From Triglochin maritima (taxonomy: Eukaryota > Streptophyta > Magnoliopsida > Alismatales > Juncaginaceae): 64,000 nucleotides of DNA. This document shows, piece by piece, positions 24,501 through 34,809 of this stretch (position 1 is the stretch's first letter; each line of letters starts with the position of its first letter). Made by a program: the position numbers and the translations under genes. The stretch lies in NCBI GenBank assembly GCA_963682175.1, contig OY821772.1, positions 17,786,743 to 17,850,742 on the forward strand. Reading direction: 5' to 3'. The notes beneath the pieces are model-generated. The model did not search any database, was not told the origin of the DNA, and worked only from the letters and a program-made list of their open reading frames with translations.

Positions 24501-24963
24501 ATTGGCGGCCTAGGCCTAGATCTGTCTGGGTTTTGTGTTGGGCTTCTCTGGAAGCATTTCTTGGTCTTTGATGCATCTACTTGGTTTGTTGGAGCTCCGA
24601 CCCGAATCGAATTGCCAAAACACTCCCCATGATGGTGTGGAGTTTCCTGTTTTGCTCTTAGGTCCTTCGGTCTTACGATCAGGTCCTTCTCCCTTGCATC
24701 TTAGTCCCCAGGTCTCACAATTAAGTCATTTTTCCTGCTTTTGGGTCCTTTCATGGCTCTTCTCTTCAAACCTCTTTATTTCTGAAAATCAAACATAAAA
24801 CTCGTCACGTAGCATTGCTTAGGTGTAAGATAATGGATATAAGGTACAAATATAAGCATGAAATGATGTCAATCACCTGCAAAACCAACACTGATCTGTC
24901 TATTGACCCCTGTGAAGCGTAGCTACCTCTAACTGAACTAGTACTAGAACCACCAAACTTCAT
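21534..24963 (-). pseudogene. Plant mobile domain (PMD/MAIN-like) gene remnant inside the MULE
   Basis: Exon 1 starts at the ATG 24963-24961 (MKFGGSSTSSV) and continues DRSVLVLQANHKSDLFKDF. It is split by the solo LTR (23310-24875) and resumes at 23309, ending at 23273 before a GTATGT donor. The 76-base intron (23272-23197) ends TTATGCAG. Exon 2 (23196 down) encodes the PMD core: MLFLLDMTGFDTI, WRLETHSFHLRHGEITCTL, DISMITGLHVDGLPV and KHLCGFLTFL. A TAG then stands where the family has Gln (before LWCWEHLHIGRP). A frame change follows before FDQVIWEPYANLD. The region ends YMEWYWSITVR plus a stop. A last exon (21851-21534) encodes a basic tail (GRDRGRERAQARPKRKKR). PMD proteins (MAIN, MAIL1) act in the nucleus in silencing of repeats, and PMD genes are known passengers of plant transposons. 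This copy is broken. Confidence 0.88.
23310..24875 (-). mobile_element. Solo LTR of the gag-only family, minus orientation
   Basis: The plus strand reads TGATTGATCG at 23310 and ends GATGTCAATCA at 24875 (1566 bp), the reverse of the young element's LTR. The target duplication is CCTGC at 23305-23309 and 24876-24880. Removing the LTR and one duplicate restores the PMD exon 1 reading frame. It differs from the young LTR at many sites, including a longer GT repeat near 23550, so it is an independent and older insertion reduced to one LTR by recombination. Confidence 0.93.
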
Positions 24964-24969
24964 CTGTAC

Positions 24970-25690
24970 ATAACACGTTAACAAGTGAGATGGTTGTTCT
25001 TCATTACTAACTACTTAAAAAGTTGAGAATACTCTAATGTTTTAGAAATTACCTCAATCGAGTGTAGTAGCAAACGGCTGTAAATGTCGAACAATCTCTC
25101 CAATAAAACCAACTACAATAAACAACAATACGAATCATGTCAGATTTTTTTAAAAATTTTGACAGAACCTCTCCTATATTTTTCAAATTGGTAAATTTAA
25201 ACCTGCACGGTAGAACAAACTAACAATACTACAAAATTCAATTCTAACATACATTCAAACTCACATACATTTCAACTCAAATAAATCACTTTTAAGTTTA
25301 CATTCATTCAAATTAACATACATTCAAACCTAAATAACAACAAAAAATCTAATTTTAATCACAATAATCATACTTAAATTCAACTATTTTTAAGATGACT
25401 ACCGTCGACCTATAATCAACAAAACTAAATTCAATAATCAACTATCAAACAAGAAATAAAACGTTTTACCTAAAAACCCAAAATCGAATTCGAGTTTGCA
25501 CCAAAACGGGTTACTAAATCAAAAAAAACACTACAATCATACATAAAACAACAATGTATATCATCATAATACATAACAAATGCAAAAAAACGGTGGAAAA
25601 TGAAAAACAAATCGAAACTCTAACCTTAAAAACTCGGAAACTCGGTGGATGGGGAGAGGGGGGCGTCGGGCTGCTTTTATAGCCCAACGG
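24970..25690 (-). promoter_or_regulatory. Leader/promoter region shared by the two MULE genes (copy 2)
   Basis: This is the sequence upstream of the PMD gene. It duplicates 20424-20879, with about 280 bp extra in the middle (about 25110-25390). On minus, CTATAAAAGCAG (about 25671-25682) is the likely TATA box, placed directly inside the terminal repeat. The terminal repeat therefore probably supplies upstream promoter sequence. Confidence 0.6.
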
Positions 25691-26220
25691 AACTCGGCGT
25701 TAGTAACGCCGAGTTCCCTTTTTTTAAGTGAACTCGGTGTTACGAGCGCCGAGTTATTCCTTTAGAACTCGGCACTGAGAGAGCCGAGTTCCATTTAAGT
25801 AACTGTTCTCCTGGCGCGTCAATCGTCTCATGCACGATCTGAGCGTCAGGAGAACAGTTTCTTAAATATAACTCGGCACTCTCAGTGTCGAGTTCTATTT
25901 GAATCACCTCAATAAAATTGTCAAGTGTTGGCCAATAAAAAACCAAGTAGAACTCGACATCCCTCGTGTCGAGTTCTGCCAAGGAGAACTCGACATCACC
26001 CGTGCCGAGTTCTTCCAAGGAGAACTCGGCATCACCAGTGCCGAGTTCTCAAAAGATGAACTCGGCACTGGTGATGTCGAGTTCTCTATGCACAAAAAAA
26101 CAAAACCCGTCGCCGCCACGTGTCACCACGTGGTAGCAGCGGGTCTAGTTTGAGAAATATTTTTAATAGAAGTTTAGTTTGCCAAATTTTTAAAAAAAAA
26201 TATTATTTTGAAATTTTTTC
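25691..26220 (-). repeat. Right terminal inverted repeat of the PMD-carrying MULE
   Basis: It has successive hairpin words (for example AACTCGGCGTTAGTAACGCC with its mirror, then pairs at about 25765-25790, 25870-25897, 25951-25976, 25987-26011 and 26023-26048). The outer part ends GAAATTTTTTC at 26220 and mirrors the left end. Pairs of words flank a longer dyad around CATGCACGAT (about 25798-25860). Confidence 0.82.
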
Positions 26221-27945
26221 GAAAAGGAAGTTTTGTAAACATTATTTTAGGGCATGTTGGGTTTAAAAATGTATTTTCAAAGGCTGGTGGACGTGTCTTT
26301 TTTTACACGTTTGGAGACACACCACTAAGATCAAGCCACGTGTCTTGAGTTTTGGCTTAGAGCATTGATTTAGGGGGTTTGGAGGTGAGGTTTGCAAAAC
26401 GTGAAATCAAGTTTGGGTACCCTTGCTCAAAACGGAAACTTGGGTTTTGAATTCTTGTATGACTTGTTAGGTTTGCGTTGCGTTTTGGGCAATAAACCTT
26501 CATCAATGAGGAGCCAACAACTATATTTTGGACTTATCTTTATAATCTGAAGATATTCTCCCATCGATTCATCAAAATATCACCAACTTGTCTACTTGTT
26601 TAATCTTTGTTCAAAAAATATCAATCGTTTGTGATGAAATCCTAGGATGTGGTTGATATAAAATCTTAAAGTTTTCTAATGTTTAATTTATTTAATTTTA
26701 ATTTCTGAAGATGATTAACAAGTAAAATTTAGCAAAAAAAATTACTAACAACAAATTACATGTTATTTAAATATGACAATGAATAACTATCTAAAATTTA
26801 CAAACAACTAAAAATCCATCAAATTTCACTTACATAAAATCCACCACATACTCAAGATTCGTATTAAAGCCCATTGTTGGACAATTGTTTTAGAAAAGGT
26901 AAGTTTTCAAAAGAAAACAAAAATGTTGCGTTTTGATAAATCACGCAGATACACGAATTTTGACCCAAACAACAAAATTAGCAAAATATCTTCAAAGCTT
27001 GTTGGGGTCATTGGCTTGCAATTTTGGGAAAGCTTCAAGGGTAATGCTGTAATTTGAAGTTGTAATTGGAGAAATGGAGTTCGCATTTTGGAGAACTCTG
27101 GTATCTAGTTTGAGATTTCAAAACCTCTACTTTACATTATATCCAAAACGCAAAAATCCTAAACCTCAAAATTTCAAAACAGGTGGAGTTTTGGCGTCAC
27201 CATCCACCAAAACGCAAAACTCAAACTCAAAACTACCTTTTCAAACATACCCGACGACAAAGTACAATTTTGACCTCCCTCGTTAATGCTCCATTGCTAC
27301 CCTAAGCTCCTCTCTATTTTGATTTATTCTTGGTTTGAAGAGGAGTTGGACACTAATTTGAAAACATGTGTGTTTAAACAACAATGAAATTTAAAACCAA
27401 AAGGTTGGGAGGGAACCACTCTACATTTAAGTGTTAATGAACATTCTTAAAGTTTTTTTTCACTTCTGATTGGCTTTAAGTGTTAATAGACATTCATTTA
27501 AGTATAAATGGACATTCTTAAATTCTTCCAGCTTTTTTCACTTTATAAAAATCGAAGTTCATGGTGTTTGACTACTTGCGTTGTCTGATGTTTATTTTAC
27601 TATTTATTCATGTTGCACCTGAATTCGTGTGTTTTGTGTACTTATGGCCTTGGGTTCTTTTCTAGCAATTCGTTTATGTTTTCTCAAAATCTTTGCTTCA
27701 TTAAATGTTTTTAGTTTTTTTAAATCCCTAGCTATTGAATGTCCGGATGTTTATTTATTGAGGTTCACTTTTTTTATGACCGCAATTTTATCCCATCATT
27801 TATAGTTCCCACAGTTCATTTACTAAGTTGTTTTCATTGTTTCAAGTTCAATCTCAAACATAGCTTGTTTTTTTCGCACCCATTAAGTTTTTCTGATTAG
27901 ATTGTAGAAATTAAGTTGACACTAGTAGTAATTGACCGGACCTAT
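26221..27945. other. Intergenic AT-rich stretch, possible small DNA transposon
   Basis: No conserved protein motif is seen. GGGCATGTTGGGTTTAAAAA (26251) and the mirror-like CTTTTCAAACATACCCGAC (about 27237-27255) could be the degenerate ends of a 1-kb non-autonomous DNA element. The interior has AAAACGCAAA-type words on both sides. I could not find a target duplication. Confidence 0.3.
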
Positions 27946-28944
27946 TGTTTTGATTAAGTTTAAATCGCAAGTGCACGGTCACGATAAAGCGGTGGCAAGT
28001 ACCGGTCGAATCCACAAGGATGTGTATTGACTTTGGTTCCTTAGAAATCAAGTGAAAAATAAGAGGAGAAAAAAATTGATTTCACTAAACTAACAACTAA
28101 CAAATAAGAAAGATCACAACTCAAGATTAACTAAAACTAAACTAAGAAATTAACAAAGCGAGATGAAATTCAGTAAGGAAAACCGTTGAGGGGTAGAGTG
28201 TGTGTACACATGTAATAAGGTGGTGAAGAATGCATTCAATATGACACGCATAGATTGTGTTTTCATGCATAGGAAGTGTCTAATAGTTGTGGCAAAACCT
28301 ATTATTCCAATCACTAACTTAGTTGATTACCATGAGCATAAATAAGTTGGTTGTTAAGAACTCAAACAAGCATGGAAAGTGTCTAAAAGTTGTGGCAAAA
28401 CTCATCAAATTAAGTATTCTCATTTAAACAAACAAGTATACATTCACATTCATCACATATTACATAAGATAGAATTCATTTTCATTCTTTATTACATGTA
28501 TAAACATCATCTCCACCCCCAAATGGGGATGAAACTACTCACTACATATTAAGCTAACAATTATACTAAGAAAGAAAGACATTCTAACTAGTTATACTAA
28601 AATTAAAAAGTCTTCTTAAGTGCTTCAATTATTCACGTGGGTGCATCTTGGTTGGTTATTTGAGTCTGGACCTGAATCTAATTACCAAAATAGTCCCCAT
28701 GATGGTGTGAAGTTTCTCAATTTGCTATTTGGTCCTTTTAGCTTACGTCCAGATCCTTCCCTCTTGCAGATAGGTCAATAACTCTCACAGATCAATCCTT
28801 TTTTCTTGCGTTTTAGTCCTTTTGTGTCTTCTTCTTAAACAGGTTTATTCCTGAAACTTAAACGTCAAACTCGTTACATAGCATTGCTTAGACTCAAAAT
28901 AGAGGATATATGACTTGGATATATGCATGATATGATACTAATCA
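27946..28944 (-). mobile_element. Solo LTR of a related gypsy-type family
   Basis: It starts TGTTTTGATT and ends ATACTAATCA (999 bp). The perfect target duplication CCTAT lies at 27941-27945 and 28945-28949. It shares ordered words with the gag-only family LTRs: GCAAGTGCACGGTCACGATA near the left end, CTCCACCCCCAAATGGGGAT (about 28511), CCCCATGATGGTGTG (about 28696) and CTCGTTACATAGCATTGCTTA (about 28870). It is much more diverged and shorter, and the palindromic ACCGCCAATT block is missing. Confidence 0.88.
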
Positions 28945-28949
28945 CCTAT

Positions 28950-29963
28950 GTTTGCAAGATTAATACACAAGTCTAAGGTTGAGTGGTTGTCAGTAATGTA
29001 CACGAGATAAATGTTCACGACTTTTATATATCGGATTCGAATTTTGCAAAACTCATATATTTATTCCCAAATTGCTTAATCAACTTCCTTATTTCCACTC
29101 CATATCCTCAATTTTCATTCCAATATATGCCTTAAAATGTTTTGCTCACTTTGATTTCATAATTTATTTTTCTATAGTTTATAGAAATTCATGTTTGTTG
29201 TTTAATTTATAGATGTCTTACTTAGATGCTTGTATTAATGAGATTACTTTGATTTACTTGTGTGGATATTACTTTCTTAAATTTTGTTTTTGGTTGTTTA
29301 AAGTAAGGGAGTCTTGCTGGTTGGTTGGGTACATTGTAATAGGAGGTGGTTCCTTGGCCAATTCCAACCTAGTTCTTGTTGATTTATACTTCCTTTTTAC
29401 CTATGTGGCTGAGAGATTACTCTATGAACAAGAGCATAGAAATGAAATAACTTGAGTGATCATATGAATTTTTGAAGGGTGAGAGTTTGAGTTTTCCAAG
29501 TATTAAACATTGATTGCTTAATTATGTCGAGATAGCACCGGGTATTTTGTTGTTCTTATGAACTTAAATTGATTTCTTTATGATTTGATTTATGTTGTTG
29601 GCGGGGAATTACTTTAACTATAACCTAAATAACCTCATGATTCTTAGTTCTATGATAAACCAATGTTGAGATATGTGGTGTTTCAAAATTTAAATCCTAT
29701 GAACTTTATGGAATTCATATTTTTGATGACAATTTGTGTTTTAAGAAGAAAATATACCAATTAAAGTTTTTATATGAGATTCCTACGAGATTGTGGTAAT
29801 TTTTTGGTTTTAACTATAAACCATCGTCGAGTTTCCAGGGTGATTTAAATAATTTATATTTCTACTACGATATGACAACAATTTTGGTTTGTATGAGAAT
29901 AATATAATTTTGAGAGTTGTGATAAATGACATTTTTGAGACACCTGAGGCCCCCACAAGTAGG
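28950..29963. other. AT-rich stretch with no recognisable gene
   Basis: A short open frame at 29213-29455 would encode a hydrophobic 80-residue peptide, but it has no recognisable motif and no coding context. I see no repeats or RNA genes. Confidence 0.45.
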
Positions 29964-29966
29964 TGA

Positions 29967-31104
29967 CACTACTACAGAAAAGGGAATATTCGTCGGATAT
30001 AAGGGCATATACACGTCGGATATAAGCACACCCCCATCCGACGTATATGTGTGCGTCGTCTATACATAGACGTCGGCCATCGTATAGCCGACGTCTATAC
30101 CTAACGAATAGACGTCGGCTGTAATTAGACGCCGACGTGTATTCTTTAATGTATAGACGTCGGTTAATAAACATACGACGCCTATACTTTAGGGATAGAC
30201 GTCGGGTTAATAATATACGACGCCTATACTTTAGGGATAGACGTCGGCTGACATAGAAAGCCGACGTCTATTCTTTTCTTCAGAGGATTAGACGTCGGCT
30301 TATATAAACAGCCGACGTCTATTCCCAAACCTGGACAAAAAAAAATAAATAGGATCCGACGAAATTGTTTTTAGTCATCGTCGTCGTGTACATACAACTG
30401 CACCAAATTCGTTCACCTATAAATTTCATCCACATACATCCATATACATCCCACATACAATTGAATACAAGCATACATCCACATACATCCACAAGAATAT
30501 GTTAGAGAAAGATGAACTTAAAACAAGAAAAAACGAACTTAAAACCTACATGTGGAGAGAGACGGAGGAAGACGGAGGAAGAAGGAGAAGAGGGCCGGAG
30601 AAGTGGAGGAGCGCTTGGGAGCTCGCTGCGGTGCCGGAGACGGTGCGGATCGGTCGGAGGATGGTCGCGGAGGAGAGTTCGGTCGCGGGACGGCTAGGGT
30701 TTGGGTGGGTTTCGACTGAAAAGAATGAAAGAAAACGCGTCTGTCCGATTTCTTTAAGACCTATATACGTCGGATTTTCCATAACACCGACGTCTATACC
30801 TCGACGTCTATGTGGATAGACTATAGACGTCGGTCTTACATTACGTCCGACGTCTATAGGCCGACGTCTATACCCTATAGACGTCGGATTCACAAGGTAC
30901 TAAAACACCGACGTCTAAAGGTCGACGTCTATACACTATAGACGTCGGCTAAACGTGTTATTCCAAAACCCGACGTCTATAGTGTCACATAGACGTCGGC
31001 TTCCATTTCAGCCGACGTCTATTCTGTCCTCTCCACAATAGACGTCGGCTGTTGTAACAGCCGACGTCTATTGTGCGACGAGTAAAGCCAATTCTGCACT
31101 AGTG
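29967..31104 (+). mobile_element. Non-autonomous CACTA (En/Spm) element with GACGTCGG subterminal repeats
   Basis: It begins CACTACTACAGAAAAGGG at 29967 and ends CAATTCTGCACTAGTG at 31104, so both ends carry the CACTA terminus followed by a related CTGCAGAA-type word. The 3-bp target duplication is TGA at 29964-29966 and 31105-31107. Many copies of TAGACGTCGG and its complement lie in the outer 350 bp at each side, the usual form of transposase-binding repeats in this superfamily. At 1138 bp it has no transposase. A purine-rich middle (about 30490-30720) gives chance frames only. Confidence 0.93.
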
Positions 31105-31107
31105 TGA

Positions 31108-32851
31108 TGGGGGGTGTAGTACCTATCCAAAGTAGTGGATATGGTGAGTCTAGAGTAGTGGACAAGATTTTCCAATACAAAGTAGTGTATATGGGGGAAA
31201 ATGGCTAGTCGTGATATTCTCCAAACATTATTCAGTAACGCCCTACATACGAGACATGGAGGGTCATCAATAGAGATCTTGACTTGGGATGTGACTGGAT
31301 TTGGGTGGTCTTTCACGTGGTAGTGTAGGAAAGGATGTCTCTCGGGGCATCTGAGATTGATTCGAACCGTATGAAGGGAAACTCTCACGTACAATTTGTT
31401 TTGAGGAGAAGGAGCCCAACAGGGTCCTAGAGCGTGCTAGCGCGATGTTACTGGCCGACTTTAGCCTTTGTGACCTAAACTATGACCATCAGCATACCTC
31501 ATCCTTCAGCTAACATCTCCTACTCCGCTTCATTCATTGTATCGATCTGACTATACATTGCTTCCTTAAGACAAACTTCTTATGTATCTTACCATCAGAG
31601 GTCAACCTTTCCTTTGGTATTTGAACCAACCCAATCAAGACCCAGAATGGGTACAATTGATCTCCCTCTTGAAACCCCTGTAAAGTAAACAACCATGGGC
31701 CAGTTTGATTTCCCAATCAAATAATAAGTCATACCCAGATAACCTTCGACAAAACTGGTCTACTCTAGAAGACGTATCAAGGAAGATCAGGACGGGCACA
31801 AGTATTTCATGGTCTTTGTTACTACATCCCGAAGTATATTGGCTTTGTCTTTATTTTACACTAAAATGTGTCCAATTGCTCAGGAGCTCGTGTAGAACCG
31901 TCAGATTTCTAGTGGGAAAGCAGCACAACCGAAAAAAGATGATCAGTTCCTCTACTACGTTTCCACGTAACTGGAAAGGGTTGCTTCCTTTAACACTCCT
32001 GAGAAGGCTATTCATAATCCAGTCTAGTAGGGATAGAGAGAATTTAGCCGTATGAGGCAGAATATCACGCCCCAACTCCTCAAGTAGGAAGTGTGTCAGC
32101 ACAAGTCACTAACTTCATCGAGTTGCTGGAACTTGATCAACATCTTCCCTCTCTCCCAACTTAGTTAGAATGCTAAATAGTGTATTCTCACACACGCAAA
32201 GGGACACTTGAGAGGTTTGCCCAATATGCGACTGTACTATTCACAAAGATTGATTTACTACACTTGTTTACAAATACACACATTGAGTGACTTAAACTCT
32301 TAGCCTATAGAGATCGAGTTCCACACTCATCAAGATTGAGTCATACCCACACCTTGCGTTTTTCTCTATATTTCAATGCTTTTCGAAAGAGCGGATGAGA
32401 CATCTTTATATATGAGAGGCTCCCTAGTACACAAAAGGAGTTTGTTCTTCTCCTTTATGTAGATCCCAACATTTGTCCCTACTTATAGTACACAAATGCA
32501 CTTCTACTTCCTTGGATATTTTAACTATACAACAAATATCACTCAAGTACCCAATATGTATTTGGTCTCAAGCTAGCAAATACGTAGTTTCTAAAATATT
32601 CTCACACATTCCATTTTTTGTCATATTAAGGAAGCAAAAGTTGTTTTGGAGTTATCGTTAGGAAGTCAAATTGTTTTTAACTTCTTCCTCTCCAATGGTT
32701 AGATATTTCTTTTAGGAATCAAAATTGATTTTGACTTCCTCATCCATCTTGGATTTTTCTTGAGGAAGTAAAGTATCATTTTGCTTCTTGATTTGGTAGG
32801 AGCGTTTCAGGAAGCTCCACGTACGGTTTTGCATCTCAACAACATACATGA
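31108..32851. other. Stretch with no confident gene
   Basis: Short frames on both strands give no clear family. A minus-strand reading near 32060-32000 and 31710-31640 (GPWLFTLQGFQ) is faintly like plant F-box/kelch proteins but too weak to call. The CCAAAGTAGTGGATATGG-like word is repeated near 31117, 31148 and 31180. Confidence 0.35.
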
Positions 32852-33229
32852 TTTTTTGGTGGGAAATGTTTTTTTGGCCACGGTGCGTCCGGGACACCGT
32901 CTGGTCAATCCAGTCAGCAGAAACCAAAGATTAATTAAATCACATATTATTTATTTATTTTGTGTCACATCACACGCACGCGGAACTATGTGACCTTTGG
33001 TTTCCAACATACATATATTCTCAAAACCTTCCATTATCCTCCCCAAAGCTTTCATTCTCTATCATTTTCCCCCGATGGAAGACGAGATCGGTAAGAGAGA
33101 TGTCGAGGAGATGACGCGGGAGTGAGTCTTAAGGAGGTTGGGACGCCGACGTCGTTGGTTAGGACGTCACGATGTAGTTGGTCGACGAGGAAGAGAAGGA
33201 AGTAATCGGCGTTGGAGTCTTTCTCGAGG

Positions 33230-33730
33230 CTAGGAGGAGGAGGAATGTGATTTTTTGTAGCTGATTTAAGTTTTTTGTATGATGTTTTTGGGGGAAAGTT
33301 TGGTTTTCGTAGCTGATTTGAAGTTTTTGGTTTTGTTATGTGATGGATTGGTCTTGGGTTTTTTTGAAAACGGGGTTCTTTGTAGCTGATTTGAGTTTTT
33401 TTGTGTTGCGTTTTTGCGGATGAGGAGGAATGTGGTTTTTTGTAGCTGATTTGAGTTTTTTGTGTGTTGTTTTTTTGGAGAAAGTTTGGTTTTTGTGGCT
33501 GATTTGAAGTTTTTGGTTTTGTTTTATGATTGATTGATCTTGATTTTTTTTGGAAGTGTGGTTTTTTGTAGCTGATTTGGGTTTTTTATGTAGAGTTTTT
33601 GAGGAAAAGTTTGTTTCTTTGTGGTTGATTTAAAGTTTTTGATTTTGTTATGTGATGAATCAATCTTGGTTTTTTGATGTTATTTTGAAAAAAAATTCTT
33701 TGTGGTGTTATTGTTTAAAGTTGGTTTCTT
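33230..33730. repeat. Degenerate tandem repeat, TTTGTAGCTGATTTGAGTTTT unit
   Basis: Words such as GTAGCTGATTTGAGTTTTTT and GTGGCTGATTTGAAGTTTTTG recur several times at roughly 60-130 bp spacing, with higher-order units containing GTTATGTGATGGATTGGTCTTG. The strand is strongly T- and G-rich. No protein is encoded. Confidence 0.75.
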
Positions 33731-33734
33731 TGTG

Positions 33735-34560
33735 GTTTGTTTAAAAAGGAACAAACATAACTTAAAAAAGAACAACAGAAAATTAAAAAGGATGAAACAA
33801 TACTTAAAAAGGAAAAACATGAACTTAAAAAGGATGAAGTAGTACCTAAAAAAGAACAACATAACTTAAAAAGGACGAAACAAAAATTAAAAAGGAAAAA
33901 CAAAAAATTAAAAAGGAAAAACAACAACTTAAAAAATAACAAATATAACTTAAAAATGAACAACAGAAAATTAAAAAGGAAAAAAACAGAAAATTAAATA
34001 GAAAAAACATCAACTTAAAAAGGAACAACGGAAAATTAAAAAGAAAAACAGAAAATTAAAAAGTAAAAACAACAACTTAAAAAGAAACAAACATAACTTA
34101 AAAAGAGACAACAGAAAAATAAAAAGGACGAAATAAAAATTAAAAAGGAAAAACAAAAAATTAAAAAGGAAAATGAACTTAAAAATGAACAAACATAACT
34201 TAAAAAGGAACAACAGAAAATTAAAAAAGAAAAACAGAAAATTAAAAAGTAAAAACATCAACTTAAAAAGGAACAACTGAAAATTAAAAAGTAAAACAAA
34301 AAATTAAAAAAGTAAAAACAAACTAAAAAAAACATAACTTAAAAATGAACAACAGAAAATTAAAAAGGAAAAATAGAAAATGAAAAATGAAACACAACAA
34401 CTTAAAAAGGAACAAACATAACTTAAAAAGGATGAAACAATACTTAAAAAGAGAAAACAAATCTTATGTTAAAAATGACAAAATCATACTTTAAAAGTTC
34501 AAACCGGTACTTAAAAATGAAAAACTCTTATGTTAAAAAGGACAGACGTAGATGTTAAAA
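33735..34560. repeat. AACTTAAAAAGGAACAA minisatellite
   Basis: About 800 bp of imperfect units built from ACTTAAAAAGGA, ACAACAGAAAATTAAAAAGG and AAAAACAAA-like words, with a period near 15-17 bp and higher-order pairs. The opposite strand gives long but meaningless F/L-rich frames. One strand is almost free of T-rich runs and C, so it is highly asymmetric. Confidence 0.85.
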
Positions 34561-34809
34561 ATGAACATATTTTGCCTTTTTAAGTTGTTATTTGGGGAAA
34601 CCAAAAGTTACGTTGGGAAAAATAAAAGTTGCATGCGGAAACCAAACGTTGCAGTGGGAAACTAATGTTACATTGAGAAACTAAAAGTTACATGTGACAC
34701 CAACATGTTATTAAATGAATTTCTCTGCTTACTGGATTACTGACTCAACTGACCACGTCAGCCGTGTCCGTAACGCGCGCGGCCGTATATAAAAACTCTT
34801 TTTTGGTGG

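Larger units (their letters stand above)
11227..26220 (-). mobile_element. Mutator-like element carrying a PMD gene, nested with two LTR insertions
   Basis: The ends are long inverted repeats. The left sequence from GAAAAAAATTCAAAATAATA (11227) matches the reverse complement of the right end at 26220. It continues through ACTAGACCCGCTG, GTGACACGTGGCGGCG and TTTTTGTGCATAGAGAACTCG into arrays of CTCGGCA hairpin words. Between the ends, on minus, lie a PMD gene remnant (24963-21534) and a deleted MULE transposase (20423-19355). Removing the LTR element at 11695-19086 and the solo LTR at 23310-24875 leaves roughly 6 kb. A clean 9-bp target duplication was not resolved: the flanks AAAACAAGG and GAAAAGGAA are only similar. 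The pairing of the outer ends is well supported. The internal third array (20880-21310) suggests a composite or tandemly duplicated structure. Confidence 0.82.
32863..34798. mobile_element. Non-autonomous Mutator-type element filled with minisatellites
   Basis: The left end GAAATGTTTTTTTGGCC (32863) pairs with the right end in reverse (GAGTTTTTATATACGGCC from 34798). Pairing continues inward for about 120 bp, imperfectly (CCGGGACACCG, GGTCAATCCAGTCAGCAG and TGTGTCACAT against their counterparts). The flanks carry the direct repeat TTTTTTGGTGG at 32852-32862 and 34799-34809. That is 11 bases, or a 9-base Mutator duplication plus two chance matches. No transposase is present. Two different minisatellites fill the interior. 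Confidence 0.75.

Noticed and set aside
29213..29455. Small hydrophobic protein gene
   Set aside because: No recognisable family, no flanking coding context and AT-rich codon use expected by chance.
30499..30819. Protein gene inside the short CACTA element
   Set aside because: Purine-rich low-complexity reading with overlapping frames, no family match and no transposase motif.
31534..32102. Possible F-box/kelch gene fragment on minus
   Set aside because: Resemblance limited to a few residues (PWLFTLQGFQ) with no kelch blades or F-box core readable.
33680..34276. Minus-strand Phe/Leu-rich frames resembling membrane proteins
   Set aside because: Generated by the AAAAAGGA minisatellite; frames overlap each other and have no start context.
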